Shown here: one piece after another, positions 11,710-24,135 of the stretch | Layout of the letters: each line of letters opens with the position of its first letter | How positions within the stretch are numbered: position 1 is the stretch's first letter | DNA from: Armillaria gallica | Taxonomy: Eukaryota > Basidiomycota > Agaricomycetes > Agaricales > Physalacriaceae | Assembly: GCA_037576215.1 (NCBI GenBank) | Contig: JBANDB010000001.1 | Span: 3,224,001 to 3,288,000 of the forward strand | Length of the DNA stretch: 64,000 bases | Reading direction: 5' to 3' | Program-made: the position numbers and the translations under genes | Notes under the pieces: model-generated | What the model saw: only the letters and a program-made list of their open reading frames with translations | The model's database searches: none | What the model was told of the DNA's origin: nothing

Positions 11710-14118
11710 ATGATTGAAGATGGGTCACCTAGCAGAGCTCCCTCTGTCTATTCCTCTAGAGCACCCTCTGTTCATTCCTCGATCACTCTTCCGCCCGGTT
11801 TACAGCGCATCGTTCCCCCAGGCAATAGTGAATCTGCCATCCCTGCCGACCCCAAAGAGGAAGAAATAAAGCAGTATGAAGACGATTGGGAAACCGATTC
11901 CAGAAATCCTCGAAATTGGGCTCTGGGGAAGAAATGGCTTATGGTTCGATCGTGCGGTCTCCTTCAGTTTCTTCTCTGGCTTTGGGTTTATTCTATGACT
12001 CAGGTCTCTCTATATACTTTTGTCTCGCCGCTTGCTAGTTCTATGATGGCGCCAGGTGAATACAACATGTCTACCCTAGCAACACGCTTCTTCACGATGA
12101 TGTTGTCTAGGTCTACCGCTCCTAGCTGCGCGATATCACATCACCAATGAGACCGTCGTTGCCCTGACCCTCAGCATCTTCCTGCTGGCCTTCGCCCTTG
12201 GGGTGAGAAATGTTTGACATCTCGAATCAAATGTTCATCACTTGACGCGTTTCGTATCCCCAGCCTTTAATTCTAGGCCCGCTATCAGAGATGTACGGTC
12301 GCACATGGGTATGTACCCCAAATATATCGTGTCTGATGCCTGCTGACTACGCCCCAGGTACTGCACATCGGGAACTTGCTTTCCCTGGCTTTCAATATGG
12401 GGTGCGCGTATGCGCCTAATACGGGAGCTTTGATAGGCTTTCGACTGCTCTGTGGGTACCGCGCTTCTCTTCTCTTCATTTTAGTCTGATTGATGGAATT
12501 AGCGGGACTATCAGGAAGTGCGCCCATAGCGTGTGGCGGAGGAACCGTTGGGGATCTTTTCTCAGAGCGTGATCGTGCTTCTGCCATGGCCATTTACAGC
12601 CTTGGTCCGCTCGTTGGCCCCGCAATTGGCCCCGTTGCTGGGGGTTCATCGCAAATTCAATAGGCACCAAATACGTCTTCGTGATAATCTCAGGTATGCG
12701 GTCCTGCATTTTGTTCATATTCTATTCGATCGACGCTCTTGCCAGGACTGTGTTTGTTGTCTAGCATCTTTGCGGTGCCGTTATTGGAGGTATGGTAGAC
12801 TCTACTTGCTCTGGCATCCGGAATGCTGATCCAGCTGAAGGAAACTTATGCCCCAGTAATCCGGGAGCGTATTGCCAAACGCTCTGGCGACCTCGAGAAG
12901 GCAGCGCATTTCCACAATCCCATCGGGCAAATGGGCAAATTGGAGTACCTGTGGATCAATATTTCCAGGCCCGTCATTTTGCTCTTCCGGAGCTTTATAT
13001 GCTTCATTCTGAGTCTATATATGGCCTTGTAAGTTCTCTTTTGTCGCACCCTCTTTGACCATCTAACAATGCCACATAGTATGTACGGTTAGTGTCGTCT
13101 CCAGAATTACTGTGACCCGGACCTGAATACACAACGCCCATTAGGAATCTATTACTTGATGTTCACGACATTCCCAAGTCAGTATAATATCGTTACATAT
13201 TCTGAGGCTAGACATACTAACCCTTCCGCTTAGCGGTTTTCAATGAGATATATGGCTTCAACACTGGCGTGGGAGGGCTTGTATATCTTGGAATAGGCAT
13301 CGGTTTTCTTGCAGCCTCAGCATTTGGTGCTAAGACTGCTGATCAGATCTACCACTACGTGAGTCTGTGGCTATGAAGCACTAGGGAAGTGACTGATCGC
13401 TCTTCCTTCCTTCTAGTTGGCGAAGAGGGACAACAACGGCGTCGGTAAACCAGAAATGCGCATTCCTGCATTGTTCTTTGGTTCCCTTTTCGTACCCGTT
13501 GGGTTGTTGTCAGTCAACTCAGTTGCATCACGTTGCAAGCTATCTGACAGTCTTCATCAGCTGGTACGGATGGTCTGCTCAGGCCAAGGTTCACTGGATT
13601 ATGCCGATCATTGGCTCTGGTATTTTTGGATTCGGTACGTGGTTCAGCATTATCAAACTCTGATTTTCCTTATTTTATTTTCTGTAGGGACGATGACGAC
13701 ATTGTCAGTGCCAACCTTTCTTACGGTGTCCTTGAGTCCCTCAGAGCTGATTTCGCGATTTTCATAGCATTCCTATACAGTTGTATCTCGTCGATACGTT
13801 CAAGTACGCCGCTAGCGCACTTGCCGCTGCATCGGTGTGTTCTATTCTCTCAAGATGCAATAAGTCACTAACGCAACCAACAGGTCTTCCGTTCCTTACT
13901 AGGGTTCGCATTCCCTTTGTTTGGTGATCAGATGTTTAATGCCCTTGGGCTTGGAGGCGGAAATTCGTTACTGGCTGGTAAGTCCAACCCTTATATAGCG
14001 TATGGAACTTTCATATATTTCTTCGTGTAGGTTTGGCCATCCTCTAGGCATTCCATTTCCTATATGGATCTACTACAAGGGAGAGGCCGTTCGGTTGAAA
14101 AGCGACTTAAGCCGCTGA
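11710..14118 (+). CDS. MFS multidrug-type transporter (DHA1), apparent frameshifts
   Basis: At least nine exons rebuild a DHA1-family drug:H+ antiporter of about 500 residues. In order: a cytosolic N-terminus rich in Ser/Pro; the [13 protein letters not shown] motif before helix 1; [15 protein letters not shown]; the helix 2 region [30 protein letters not shown]; motif C-like [10 protein letters not shown]; the central loop [15 protein letters not shown]; and [13 protein letters not shown]. It ends with [18 protein letters not shown] and the tail [20 protein letters not shown]. Such carriers export toxic or secondary compounds across the plasma membrane. Two one-base losses break the frame: a run of five G at 12640-12644 where six are needed, and near 14042-14046. 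The exon 1/2 border near 11945-12003 also does not splice in phase. It may be a decayed gene or sequence error. Confidence 0.75.
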
Positions 14119-14951
14119 ACTCGATTCATCATAACGTTTACAGTTCTTTGGGCAGACTTTCGAGTCGATTTGGATGTTGGGGGTCGATGATAAAGATGAT
14201 TTAAAGTGAGAGTTGGTTACATTAATCAAAGTCTAGGAGCCTGTGTAATGTGCTCCAGCCGAGTTTGATTTCATGTAGTAGCATAGAATCACTGTCGTAC
14301 ATCTAGCAAGTAGCATAATCGTTAAAGAGGATCATTTGATTTACAAACAGGACAACAGTGCGCAAAGAGATCCGCAGTATACACCGCCACAGCAGTCAGT
14401 CCTCTAAACAGGTCATCTCGAGACTTCCTTCCTTCACTAATAAGTGCATGTGTTTTCTCTGCGAGGTAAGAATGTTCCACCAGCTACCTCTCGGAAACCC
14501 GGGCGTAGATATCACGAAAGAAGCCCAGAGTAGAGACCTGGCCGATGGGATCAAATCCTGAATATCCACTAAGACACCACATTAGAGGCCGAAATAATTA
14601 ATTACGCGGCTGGGTTCTGAGTTTGCGCCACTATCTGTCTTTTCTGTGGCGTCACTTGCAACAAACGGCATTCAGGAACATACAAGTATACGGTGCCAAG
14701 GTTTTGAAATTCCTTTTGAGGGGAATGATGAAGTCGATGAGAATCGATGAGTGAACCAACAGTGACCATTATCAGTCGAGCCTACCTGACGATACAGTAC
14801 GTCCCCACCGCAGTCGCTGAGATCGTGTGTTTTCTTCAACTTCGAATGTCTCGTTATGGCGACGTACCGAACACAGGAACAAAACAAAGGGATTATGTGC
14901 ACATCCTATATACGACTGTAAAAAAACGAACTCTATCCCGCCTTTGAGCTC
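14119..14951. other. Intergenic, no gene seen
   Basis: These 830 bases lie between the 3' ends of the MFS gene and SEC24. Open frames are short, lack splice partners and resemble nothing I recognise. Confidence 0.5.
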
Positions 14952-17900
14952 TTAATAACTGCTACCATTGACCTGGAATCACGGTTAGCAACAATACCGA
15001 TGACAAGTAAAAATTCCTTCGTACCTTATCCTTTAATGATCCGAGGAACTGTTGATAGCTGGGAAGAACATCCAGCCTATCCTGGATGAGAGCACTCAAC
15101 GCCCATAACCTCAATGGTGGCTCCCCATCCTCCTTCACGACATACAGATGCGGATAATACACCCCGCGACGCATCTCACGCGTCTTTTGTATGATGGCAT
15201 TCACCCGTTGCGAAAATGGGTTTTCAAGGATCGGAAGCGTGTACTAAGACCAAATGTCAGGCGATAGTATTGAAAGTAGAAAGAGCCGCTCACCTTTCCA
15301 CCTCGTAGCACCTCATAATTCGGAAGATCGAATACATCCATGACCAACTGAGGCACGGCGTCCCGTCCGATCCACAAGAATATGGTCTGTCCGTCTTCAA
15401 TAAGGAACAGACCGTGCCGTTCTAGTCTTTCAGACGTTAATGGCAAAGCCGGTGGTAGTATAACGCCCTCGGGTCCAACAGTGCCAGCCTGGAATCACGT
15501 GAGTATCACTTTCCTATGAATAACTTGACAACCACGTACCTCGGGAGGCATGTTGTGCAACGAATAGAAAGTAGGATATATGTAAGGAATGAGGATTTGA
15601 GAAGGCAGGGACGTCAACAATGCTTGCGAATAAGCTCGAATGTCAGGCGGAATCTGCGCGCTTTGACGGATACCAACCTAATGCGTGACAACGTCATTAA
15701 GAGATTCGTCTGCAACACTGCAACACTCACATTCTTCAACAACCCAAGGATGAGCACTGGCAACATCTTCATGTTCTCAGAGACCGCCAGTTGTGCACTA
15801 GCACCTGCACCACCAGCAGTCATGCTGCCCTTGTAGGCGATCAGTATTTCCACAAGTCGCTGGTACAGGTAATCCCGAGCATCTTCTAGCTTATGAGTCA
15901 AAGACCGTTCCACCGCTTTGTTCGCAAACAAGGTGGCTAGGGCGACCTGATCTACGGATGCAAACACCTCAGAAAGACTAGTGGTCGTGGGTAATGCAGT
16001 CGTTATAACACGGATCCGACGTTCACCTAGGAAAGATAGGTTGATTGACTGAGCCTCATAAAAGCTGGATAACTAACCATAACATGTGGTATGCAGCACG
16101 GCGGTTTGCAATACAACGAAAGGAGACGTGACAGTTTCCTCGATCTGGATCTCGATGGCATATGACTGGTCCTGGGGGACAGCAGGCATAGCTAGAAGAT
16201 CCGTCGACCTCACGAAGAAATTGCCGTGGAAAGAAGCCATCCGAATACCTATGCGGCGTCAGGTGTCGTTTATAGGACATAGTTGTGATGAATTCACCTC
16301 TTGAAGCCCGTACACGCATCACAGCCTCCAACATAATTGGCATTGCCAGAACACCACCAAATTCATGGGCAAACTTGAGTGCATCCTCTGAGCGACCAGC
16401 ATTGAAGGCAGGGTAGTAGTATGTTTGGCCGGATGTGTAGTGAGGTAGGCATGCTGAAAGGGGATAAGAGTCTTGGTGGGGGTATATGTGTTGATTACTA
16501 ACCCAAGCTCGCAACGTCTTGATACGAGGTACTGAACAGGAACATGTCGATCGAAACCTGGGCCCGCGAGCATTCGATGGCAAACATCTTGTAGAACGTC
16601 GATGCAGATTGCAAGAGTCCAGATTCCTGTTGAAATATTCTGACGTCAGAAGAAGCATATGATTGGGGGCTAAAAAGTACCTTGGCAGTACCGAGTATTT
16701 TTGGGTCTTCACGGTTCTTCAGCGCACCAGGACCCACACTGGGGAGACTTGCCGAGAGCACCATTATTTTACCACCAATGGGCGCCTATGTATCGCAATC
16801 AGCCTCCTGCAACAAATTTTTAGTCAAGTCTTACCATCAACTTGAAACCCGCTTGCAAGGCCGGTCCCATTGCACTCCCAATTATACTGTTATCCTGGAA
16901 CATATCGTTGATCCTGCCCAGGAGAGCCTCCAAAGATGCGCGCGCCTCGGCGAGATTCACAAGAAGGTCAGTAGGTTTTGGCAAGAAAACATCATCGGTG
17001 TCGGATACAACGAGCATGGATGACTCTACGGAGCCAGGCTACAAAACGATGAGAGACGGAGTAGGTTAACACATCATGACGTACAGGGATGGAGAAGAAA
17101 TAGAGTGACACATCATAACATATGATGGCCACTTTTGTCCGCCCATTTTCGTCCGGGATGCGATCAAGGTTTTCAAGGATGGTACGAGTTGCCGTGGCCA
17201 CCATGCCAGATTGAACTGATGCATGGCTGACATCAATGAGGAATATGTACACTGCCGGTTGAGGAGGTCGGACCATATATTCCGTGGGAGCAACAAACTC
17301 CACGACGCCATGGTTCAGTTCCGCGCGGGCCCAGCGATCGCCTGGCTGGTTTCGGGCTTGGTCCCAATCAAACATTTGGGGCACCTCATTCGACATATTA
17401 CACATGCAGCATCTCCACCTAACGAGGTGTTTAGCACAGACCGGAAATTTGGTGACACACAACACACCGATTACCCCCATCAATGAACTGAACATAAGGA
17501 TTGATATACGTCCTGCACCTCCGGCACCGAGCAATGACTGTATCCGTTACCACCGGGACAGGCTCTTCACCTTCGTTGAGCGTCCGATAAGGAGTGATGA
17601 CCAAAGCGAGAGGAATCTTGGATTTGCCGAGAATTGATGACGTTGTCGGGATCGCGTTCAAGGTAGATCGTTGGTAGGATGGATCAGCATTGGCCGCTGG
17701 TGACGGTGAGATAGATGCGTTAGGAGGTAGACGGATCTCTGGAGGAGGAAGGAGCAGTTCGCGAGGATCTGGCGGTGACGTTAGAAGATTGGTGGTGTAT
17801 AGCTGGAACGGCTTTTGCCCTCCCATTCCCATCTGACTGAACTGATCAGCAAGGGCGCCCATGCCAGGCTGTACGAATGTCTGTTGCGGCTGCTGCTGGT

Positions 17901-18390
17901 CCGGGGCATTTATATACTCTGGCCTGCTGTCATAGTAGGGCTGTTGAGGACCTTGAGGCTGCGCCCCGGCACCCGCCAAGCCTGGAGTGAAGAATTGGCC
18001 ACCGACAGGCGCTTGTTGTGCTGCAGCGCCGTATCCGCCATCGCCCAACGCGTCTGGAGCACCGGGGGTACCGAAATAAGCTTGAGTCTGACCTGCAGCA
18101 TACTGCCGCCGTTTCGAGCCGTGACCTGCAGCAGGCGCGACAGCTGGACCTTGGTCAACCATTAGAGTAGGATCAACTGGAGGTTCCCATTGTGTGTGGC
18201 CCGTCGACGCTTCTGTATTTGGTCGTTAATGTACACGCCTAGATGAAAAACCAAATTCGTACCAATGAACAGGTATCGCTGGTTCGACGCGTCCCTAAAA
18301 TTCGTCAAAATACAAGTATCGCTCTGAAGGAATTGTTGCTCACCATTCAGCAGTCCAGCCTGCCGGCAACTGTTGAGCAGGCGACGCCAT
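14952..18390 (-). CDS. SEC24: COPII coat cargo receptor Sec24 with an N-terminal WW domain
   Basis: More than a dozen exons join without a visible break into a Sec24 protein. After the N-terminal part comes a Pro/Gln/Gly-rich stretch, then the zinc finger ([11 protein letters not shown]...WRCCMC, its second half starting after the intron near 17420-17475). The trunk domain follows with [16 protein letters not shown], then the beta-sandwich and helical regions ([25 protein letters not shown]), and the gelsolin-like end ([12 protein letters not shown]). It stops at 14952. Sec24 binds cargo signals and Sec23 while forming ER-derived COPII vesicles. Three short first exons (18390-18344, 18294-18263, from 18212) splice in frame to encode LPAGWTAEW...GHTQWEPP, a WW-domain pattern with both Trp and the terminal Pro. 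The start ATG at 18390 is the first in that exon. Confidence 0.9.
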
Positions 18391-19450
18391 AGTGGTGATA
18401 GTAGGTGGAAGACAAGCTTTCCCGCTTCAAGTTTGTACGTGTTTCTGACGTGGCGCCATTGCCTCTGCCAAACATCGTCACGATCGACTCGACAATCAGC
18501 ACTGCAACTATTCAGTAGTTTTCTGGCAATGCTGTATGCTTTACTTCATCATTCTGTTGGATGGTAATGGAATGCTCGCAGATTGCTTATTCGTAAAACC
18601 TTCACAATTTACAGGGTAACTGAAAGCGCGCTGCAAATCGTCGCATCCTTCAAGCGAAAGGAACAAAACTATGAAAATTCTATCCATCATGGATGAAATA
18701 GAGGAGATTAAATTTCCATCGCGATTGGCGTAGCATGCTAGACTGCACACCAGTAAAGTCGCGTTTCTGTGGGCGCACCGGTTCCGAAGAATCGTATCCG
18801 CTTTAGTGAATCTTTAAGACCGGTGCGTTTCTTCATATATTTTATCTGTTTCAGCCATGTCAGACTACAAATACCGCTCAATCGTTTATTTATACAATGT
18901 GGATATACCTCTTCCCGATGGAATTGCGGCGTTTCCTCGTTTTGACCCACGTTATCTCAGGAGGTTATCCTGTGTCGATGAGTACATCCCAGCAGTCCCC
19001 TAGATTCTAGATCTTGTCTGATTACACTCTATACGTTTTCTGCGGGCCTAGTCTCAAGGTAACCCACCGGCCTATAGTGCTGATGTCGCCACAGCCAGCG
19101 CCGTGCTCGCACAGGTCATTTCAACTCGAATGAAATTGACATGCATGACATGGGGGACCTGAAGTTCAAACCTTGAAATGGACCGCTCTTTACGCGACGT
19201 CACATGGCAGCTTTGACGTTTTCGGTACAAGCAATATTTTTGGCCCTCGGCATCGTCAACTATACTTGGACAGCATCGGCCAGCGCTGGGTCGGGTGAAA
19301 GGTGGGTGGTCCGTTTGTATGATGCCACACACCGGAGGGTCTTGATACTAACCCACTAGGCACCAATCCACTAATCGAAGATCTTGGCCGATCGACGACC
19401 TGAACTAACACCCACACCGAAGTCCATAGTGTATAAGAAGTACCCGAATA
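18391..19450. other. Divergent intergenic region between SEC24 and the second FMO gene
   Basis: About 1.06 kb with no supported gene. Short minus-strand open frames (for example 18738-18950 and 19072-19332) do not resemble known proteins. It should hold both promoters. Confidence 0.5.
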
Positions 19451-21553
19451 ATGGCTTCAGTCCAACTCAACTCAACAATGGCTGCTCTGGATTCAACCGC
19501 TACCTCTAACATCGCTGCTTCCTGGTTGGAAAACTTTTCCAAGTTTGCCGAACTAGGAGACGTAGACGGTGTCGTATCATGCTTTCTTCCCGACGGCTGG
19601 CTTCGCGACGTCTTAATCTTCAATTGGAGCCATCGCACCTTCATCGGTCAAGAGAAGATAAAGGACCATCTCGCTGCAAATTTCGCCGCAGCCAAGATTT
19701 CCAACATTGCCCTTGACAAGAGCCCATATTTCACTCCCGAGCTTGCTCATGTGACCCCAACCCAAACCGCTGTCGCGTCGGGCTTCACATTCTCGACTGT
19801 GACGGGCACAGCCCGTGGTTATTTCCATCTTCTTCCCGATGCCCAGGGCGTATGGAAAGCTCTCGCAGTTTTCATGATTCTCGATGAAATCCACGGACAT
19901 CCTGAGGAGGGCCCGGAACTTGGGATTTACGGAGACCACACCTTATCCTGGGATGAAGTTCATCGGAAGCGCAGAGAATCAGTGGAGAAAGATCCGTATA
20001 TCTTGATCAGTGAGTGTTATTCTCTTAGACCTGCACAACGATCATAGTACTCACCTTAAAATAGTTGGTGCTGGCCAAACTGGATTAATCCTCGCCGCCC
20101 GTTTCCAACAGATGAATATGCCTACCCTTGTCGTCGAATCCCATGCACGCGTCGGTGACAACTGGCGCGTCAGATATCCTACACTCACTTTGCATAGTCC
20201 CAGGTCCCAATTCCAACGTGAGTCGCATATCTCCGTCTTATCTCCTAGCATAAAATATTAACCCACATATTTCTCCTTCACAGTTCTCTACCAACCCTAC
20301 CCGAAGAACTGGCCGATCTACGCATCACGAGATAAGGTAGCGAGTTGGCTCGAACAATATGCCTCCAGCCAAGACCTCAGTATCTGGACCAATTCGCGCA
20401 CATCCGGGACCCCCACTTACGACCCCGAAACGAAGAAGTGGACTGTCGTAATCGATCATGCAGGCACTCCAACCACGGTACACCCGTCCCATATTGTCAC
20501 CGCTTTCGGAATTCTGGGTGCCCCGCTGGTTCCCCACGTTGATGATAAGGAGGTCTTCGAAGGCCGGACCCTCCACGCCGCAGACTACCCCGGAGGTAAA
20601 CCCTTCGTTCGGCAAGCGCGTGATCGTTGTCGGCGCGGGCAACTCGGGTGCGGATATCTGCCAAGATCTTGTCACACAGGGCGCGCAATCCGTGACGATC
20701 GTCCAGCGCTCCTCAACTTGTGTTGTCGCGAAACACCCTAACTACACCAACAACTTGCTCAAAGTTTGGCCAGATAATGTTCCCGTAGAGGTCTGCGACT
20801 TTAAGTTCCAGGCTCTGCCTCTCTTGTTGCGTAAACGGATTGCTGCCTCTCAGGCCGACGCAATAGCAGCGGCTGAGAAGGACTTGCACGATGGCCTGAA
20901 GAAGGCCGGCCTTCATATCAACATGGGCGACGATGGATCTGGTCAATTCCCTATGGTCTTCGAGAAATCTGGTGGTAAGACTGCTGCAATCTTATTACGT
21001 GTTTAATGCTGAATATCCTTTCAGGATTCTGGATCGATGTTGGATGTGCTGGGCTCATCACATCGGGCGACGTCAAGGTTAAACACGGAGTTGAGGTTAA
21101 GCGGTATTTGAACAAGGGTGTGGTCTTCACCGATGGCTCCATGTTGGATGCCGATGTTGTGATTTGGGCGTATGTTCCTTGTTTTATCCTTTGGCGTGAG
21201 ATCTGACGCCAATTCGTAGTACTGGATATCACAATGTCAAGGAAACCATCAAATCGATATTTGGGGAAGAAGTCGTCAAACCTACCGGAGAAATCTGGGG
21301 GCTCGACGAAGAAGGTGAATTGAAGGGATGTTACAAACCGTCCGGGTATCCTGGAGTAAGCCTTTTTTTACCAATTGTGATGACCCTTATTCATTTTTCC
21401 CTAGTTGTGGTTCGCGGGCGGTGAGTTGGGCAACTCCCGATTCCTCTCTAAACGCATGGTGAGTTCAAATACTGTCACTCAGATCTCGTAAATCTGAATA
21501 TGGGAATATAGGCGCTCGAGATGAAGGCTATCCAGCTCGGTCTGAAACAGTAG
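19451..21553 (+). CDS. Flavin-containing monooxygenase with fused N-terminal NTF2-like domain; one apparent frameshift
   Basis: Seven exons: 19451-20009, 20065-20217, 20284-20974, 21025-21169, 21220-21355, 21405-21458, 21512-21553. Residues of about 15-160 look like an NTF2/SnoaL-like domain (WLENFSKFAELGDVDGVVS...WKALAVFMILDE). The FAD motif GAGQTG follows at exon 2, then a second Rossmann motif VVGAGNSGAD and the ATGY motif at the exon 4/5 border. The last three introns and short last exons match the paralogue at 1-1221. One extra base within 20601-20610 shifts the frame between the Gly-Gly-Lys and Gly-Lys-Arg codons that both copies share, so the predicted protein is broken there. The family oxidises small organic compounds with FAD and NADPH; the substrate is unknown. 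A second ATG lies at 19487. Confidence 0.8.
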
Positions 21554-21862
21554 GCATTGTTATATAGAAATTTTATGTCATCCATATGTATAGGTATCGG
21601 GTTTCCGTTGGATCCATTAGAAATATTTCGCACTTTCTGGAGAGCTATGTATGACAAATCAGTCTTACAATAAGATTCAAAAAAACCTTTCGTGATAAGA
21701 TAAGGTAATTTAGATTGGGGCCGAATGTGATTGCTTCGCGCATGATGCATGATGCATGGAGACTGTCACCATTGGCATCTGATCCACGGCTAAGTGCTTC
21801 AATCTGAGACCCGAAGGACGGCGTTGACAGCGCTTATTCACCTGCTTTCTGCGACTACCATC

Positions 21863-23060
21863 ATGGATCCAGCTCTGTACAAGAAATTTACCGCATCCCG
21901 AGGACTTCAGTACTACTACCTGGCCTTTCCTGGTGACGCCAACAAACCTATTTTGCTCTTCTTGCACGGTTTCCCCAGTACATCTTATGATTGGAAATAC
22001 CAGGTTGAATTTTTCAAAGCAAAGGGATACCGCCTCATCGTTCCGGACATGTTGGGATATGGAGGGACATCAAAGCCTACAGACCCATCTGCTTACAGAC
22101 ATAGCTTGATTACCAAGGATATCGTCGAGCTTCTAGATGCTGAGAATGCCGACCGTGTCATTGCTATTGGACATGACTGGTGGGTGCACATTCCGCAGTG
22201 GATAGTAGCCTCAACTTGGATCTATGCACCAGGGGTACATTTACAGCAAGCAGATTGGCGAACTATTATCCAGATCGCTTCTTGGCGTTTGGATTCCTCG
22301 CTGTGGGGTATTACCCTCCTAACATACCTCAGCCATACGAAGAAGCTATCCAAACAGTTTGCTGCACCCTTTTTCGTTCATGCTTTCGGTTAAATAACCT
22401 CTTTACTTCTAGTTGAAACAGCACATTGGCACAGAGTTGTATGGATATTGGTCATTCCTTTCCGAAACCGATGCCCACACCAAAGTGGAGAAAAACTTTG
22501 ACTCCTTCTACACCCTTCTGTTCTGCGAGGACCCCGAGCTCTGGAAGGAATACATGAATCCTCCGGGCGGGTTGAAAAAGTGGGTCGAAAATAATCACAA
22601 GACGAAGGTTGGGTCGTTCATCACAGAAGAGGCAAGCCGAATGCCAGAATATACGATGCAAAATCTAATTTATTTATCAGGATCAACGTATACAGAAGGA
22701 GAAAATGCGTAACAGTGGAATAGAAGCAGCGTTCTGTTATTATAAAGTTGTAACTTCTAATATCAATGCTGAAGATCTGCGAGGTGAGGGTCCAATCTAT
22801 GCATGCGTCCCACTCAATTCATAAACTTCGTAGAGAACCCTCCGAAGACCATTGAGCTTACTATGCCAGTTTTCTTCGGTGGTGCTTCCAAGGATTTTGT
22901 CTGCCGAGTCGATATGAATAAGGAGGCCGTTGAACAAAAGTGCAAGGATGCGACTATTCACATCTACAACTCCGGACACTGGGTTCAGCTGCAGGCTAAG
23001 GATGAACTCAACCAGAACTTGTTGGGATGGATTCAGACTGTTCAGGAGAAAACGAAATGA
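21863..23060 (+). CDS. Epoxide-hydrolase-like alpha/beta-hydrolase
   Basis: The first exon begins with the ATG at 21863 and contains the oxyanion-hole motif HGFPSTSYDW and PDMLGYGGTSKP. The nucleophile elbow GHDWG is split by an intron near 22176-22230. Asp as nucleophile is characteristic of epoxide hydrolases and haloalkane dehalogenases. The C-terminal exon carries the catalytic His region (SGHWVQLQAKDELN), stop at 23060. Cap-domain pieces (YGYWSFLSE, NAEDLR-ENPPK) lie between. Two borders near 22330-22414 and 22640-22700 do not show perfect splice sites, so the middle of the model is uncertain and may hold a frameshift. The gene starts 309 bases after the FMO stop on the same strand, suggesting linked oxygenation and epoxide opening, an inference only. 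Confidence 0.75.
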
Positions 23061-24135
23061 TAACAAGATATCTCGGATCGGAAAGCTTTGAACAGAGTCA
23101 TTGTGTACTAATATGTTTTGTACTTGATATGTACGCCGAGTCAGCATATATCTTTATCTCTTCAAAGATCATTTTGTCTTCACAATCATGGCCGTTGTCA
23201 CTGAATGATGCCGGCCCGGATTTCCGACCCTGTCCAACCGGTATCATCCGAGTCAAAGTGGTGATTGCCTTTTTCAAGCTCTCCGCCTTCACTCTTCTAA
23301 TGGACACCTGGGGTCCTGGACTCTCTTGCACTTATATGCATGTTTTCAGGTTCGGAGATTCACATCAAGCTCATTTATCGCGGAGGACTAGCCTCAGGGT
23401 CCTGATTGCTCCCCGACTCCAGCGACGAAGGAGTGATATTTGTTGGTCTTGATGTGTCGAAGGCCTACTCGCTTGATCTATGCACGTGGAGCCACATTCC
23501 CATTTGCCCTCTTGGTCGACATCAGCTCATCTCCTGGATTATCTTGAATGATGCGCCGCTATTCAAATCACCTTTAGGGTTTATTGAATAGAATGGGACA
23601 CATGCGCTCGAAGTGCGCTAGGATCTGTTTTCACGCTGTTAACCATGTATGCGTTTTTCAACTTTTTCATGTTTCGTCTAATCAAAGTTGTTTATAGGAC
23701 AACAACTCCTAGAGTCGTCTACATTTCAGGACGATCTAACTGCGACCATTTTACAACCGACCATACAGTGTCGATATCGTCCCCAAGCCCATGATCTTCA
23801 ATTGTGCTAAATTACTTTCCCCCACCACTCATAGCTGCAACCATCGCCAGCGTCAATCATCTGACAACAAGAAATTTCATGATCGCGAATCTCCGAAGCA
23901 GCTAGGTCGGCGGACCCTTCGTTACACTTAGATGTTATTCATCTCTCCACGGCTCAGTTCGCTTGATTTATTTTCTCTTCCTCGATGACTGCACCGGGAC
24001 TACGCTTGACGATCCTTGTAGAACTTTACTAGTGTTCATAATCATTTCAGGCGTTCTATTTAATGAGATTGATCGACTTTGTTGTCTTCCTCAACCACTC
24101 TGTCAGTGGACTCGTCCTTCTTTCAAACGGGGACG
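23061..24135. other. Intergenic, no supported gene
   Basis: A plus-strand open frame at 23027-23452 overlaps the end of the hydrolase and has no recognisable domain or codon pattern. The rest is AT-rich with stops in all frames. Nothing else is seen. Confidence 0.45.

Noticed and set aside
16056..16712. A 218-codon minus-strand open frame within SEC24
   Set aside because: It is an out-of-frame reading through introns; the correct frame gives Sec24 motifs after splicing.
23027..23452. Plus-strand open frame of 141 codons after the hydrolase
   Set aside because: Starts inside the last exon of the hydrolase in another frame and resembles no protein family.
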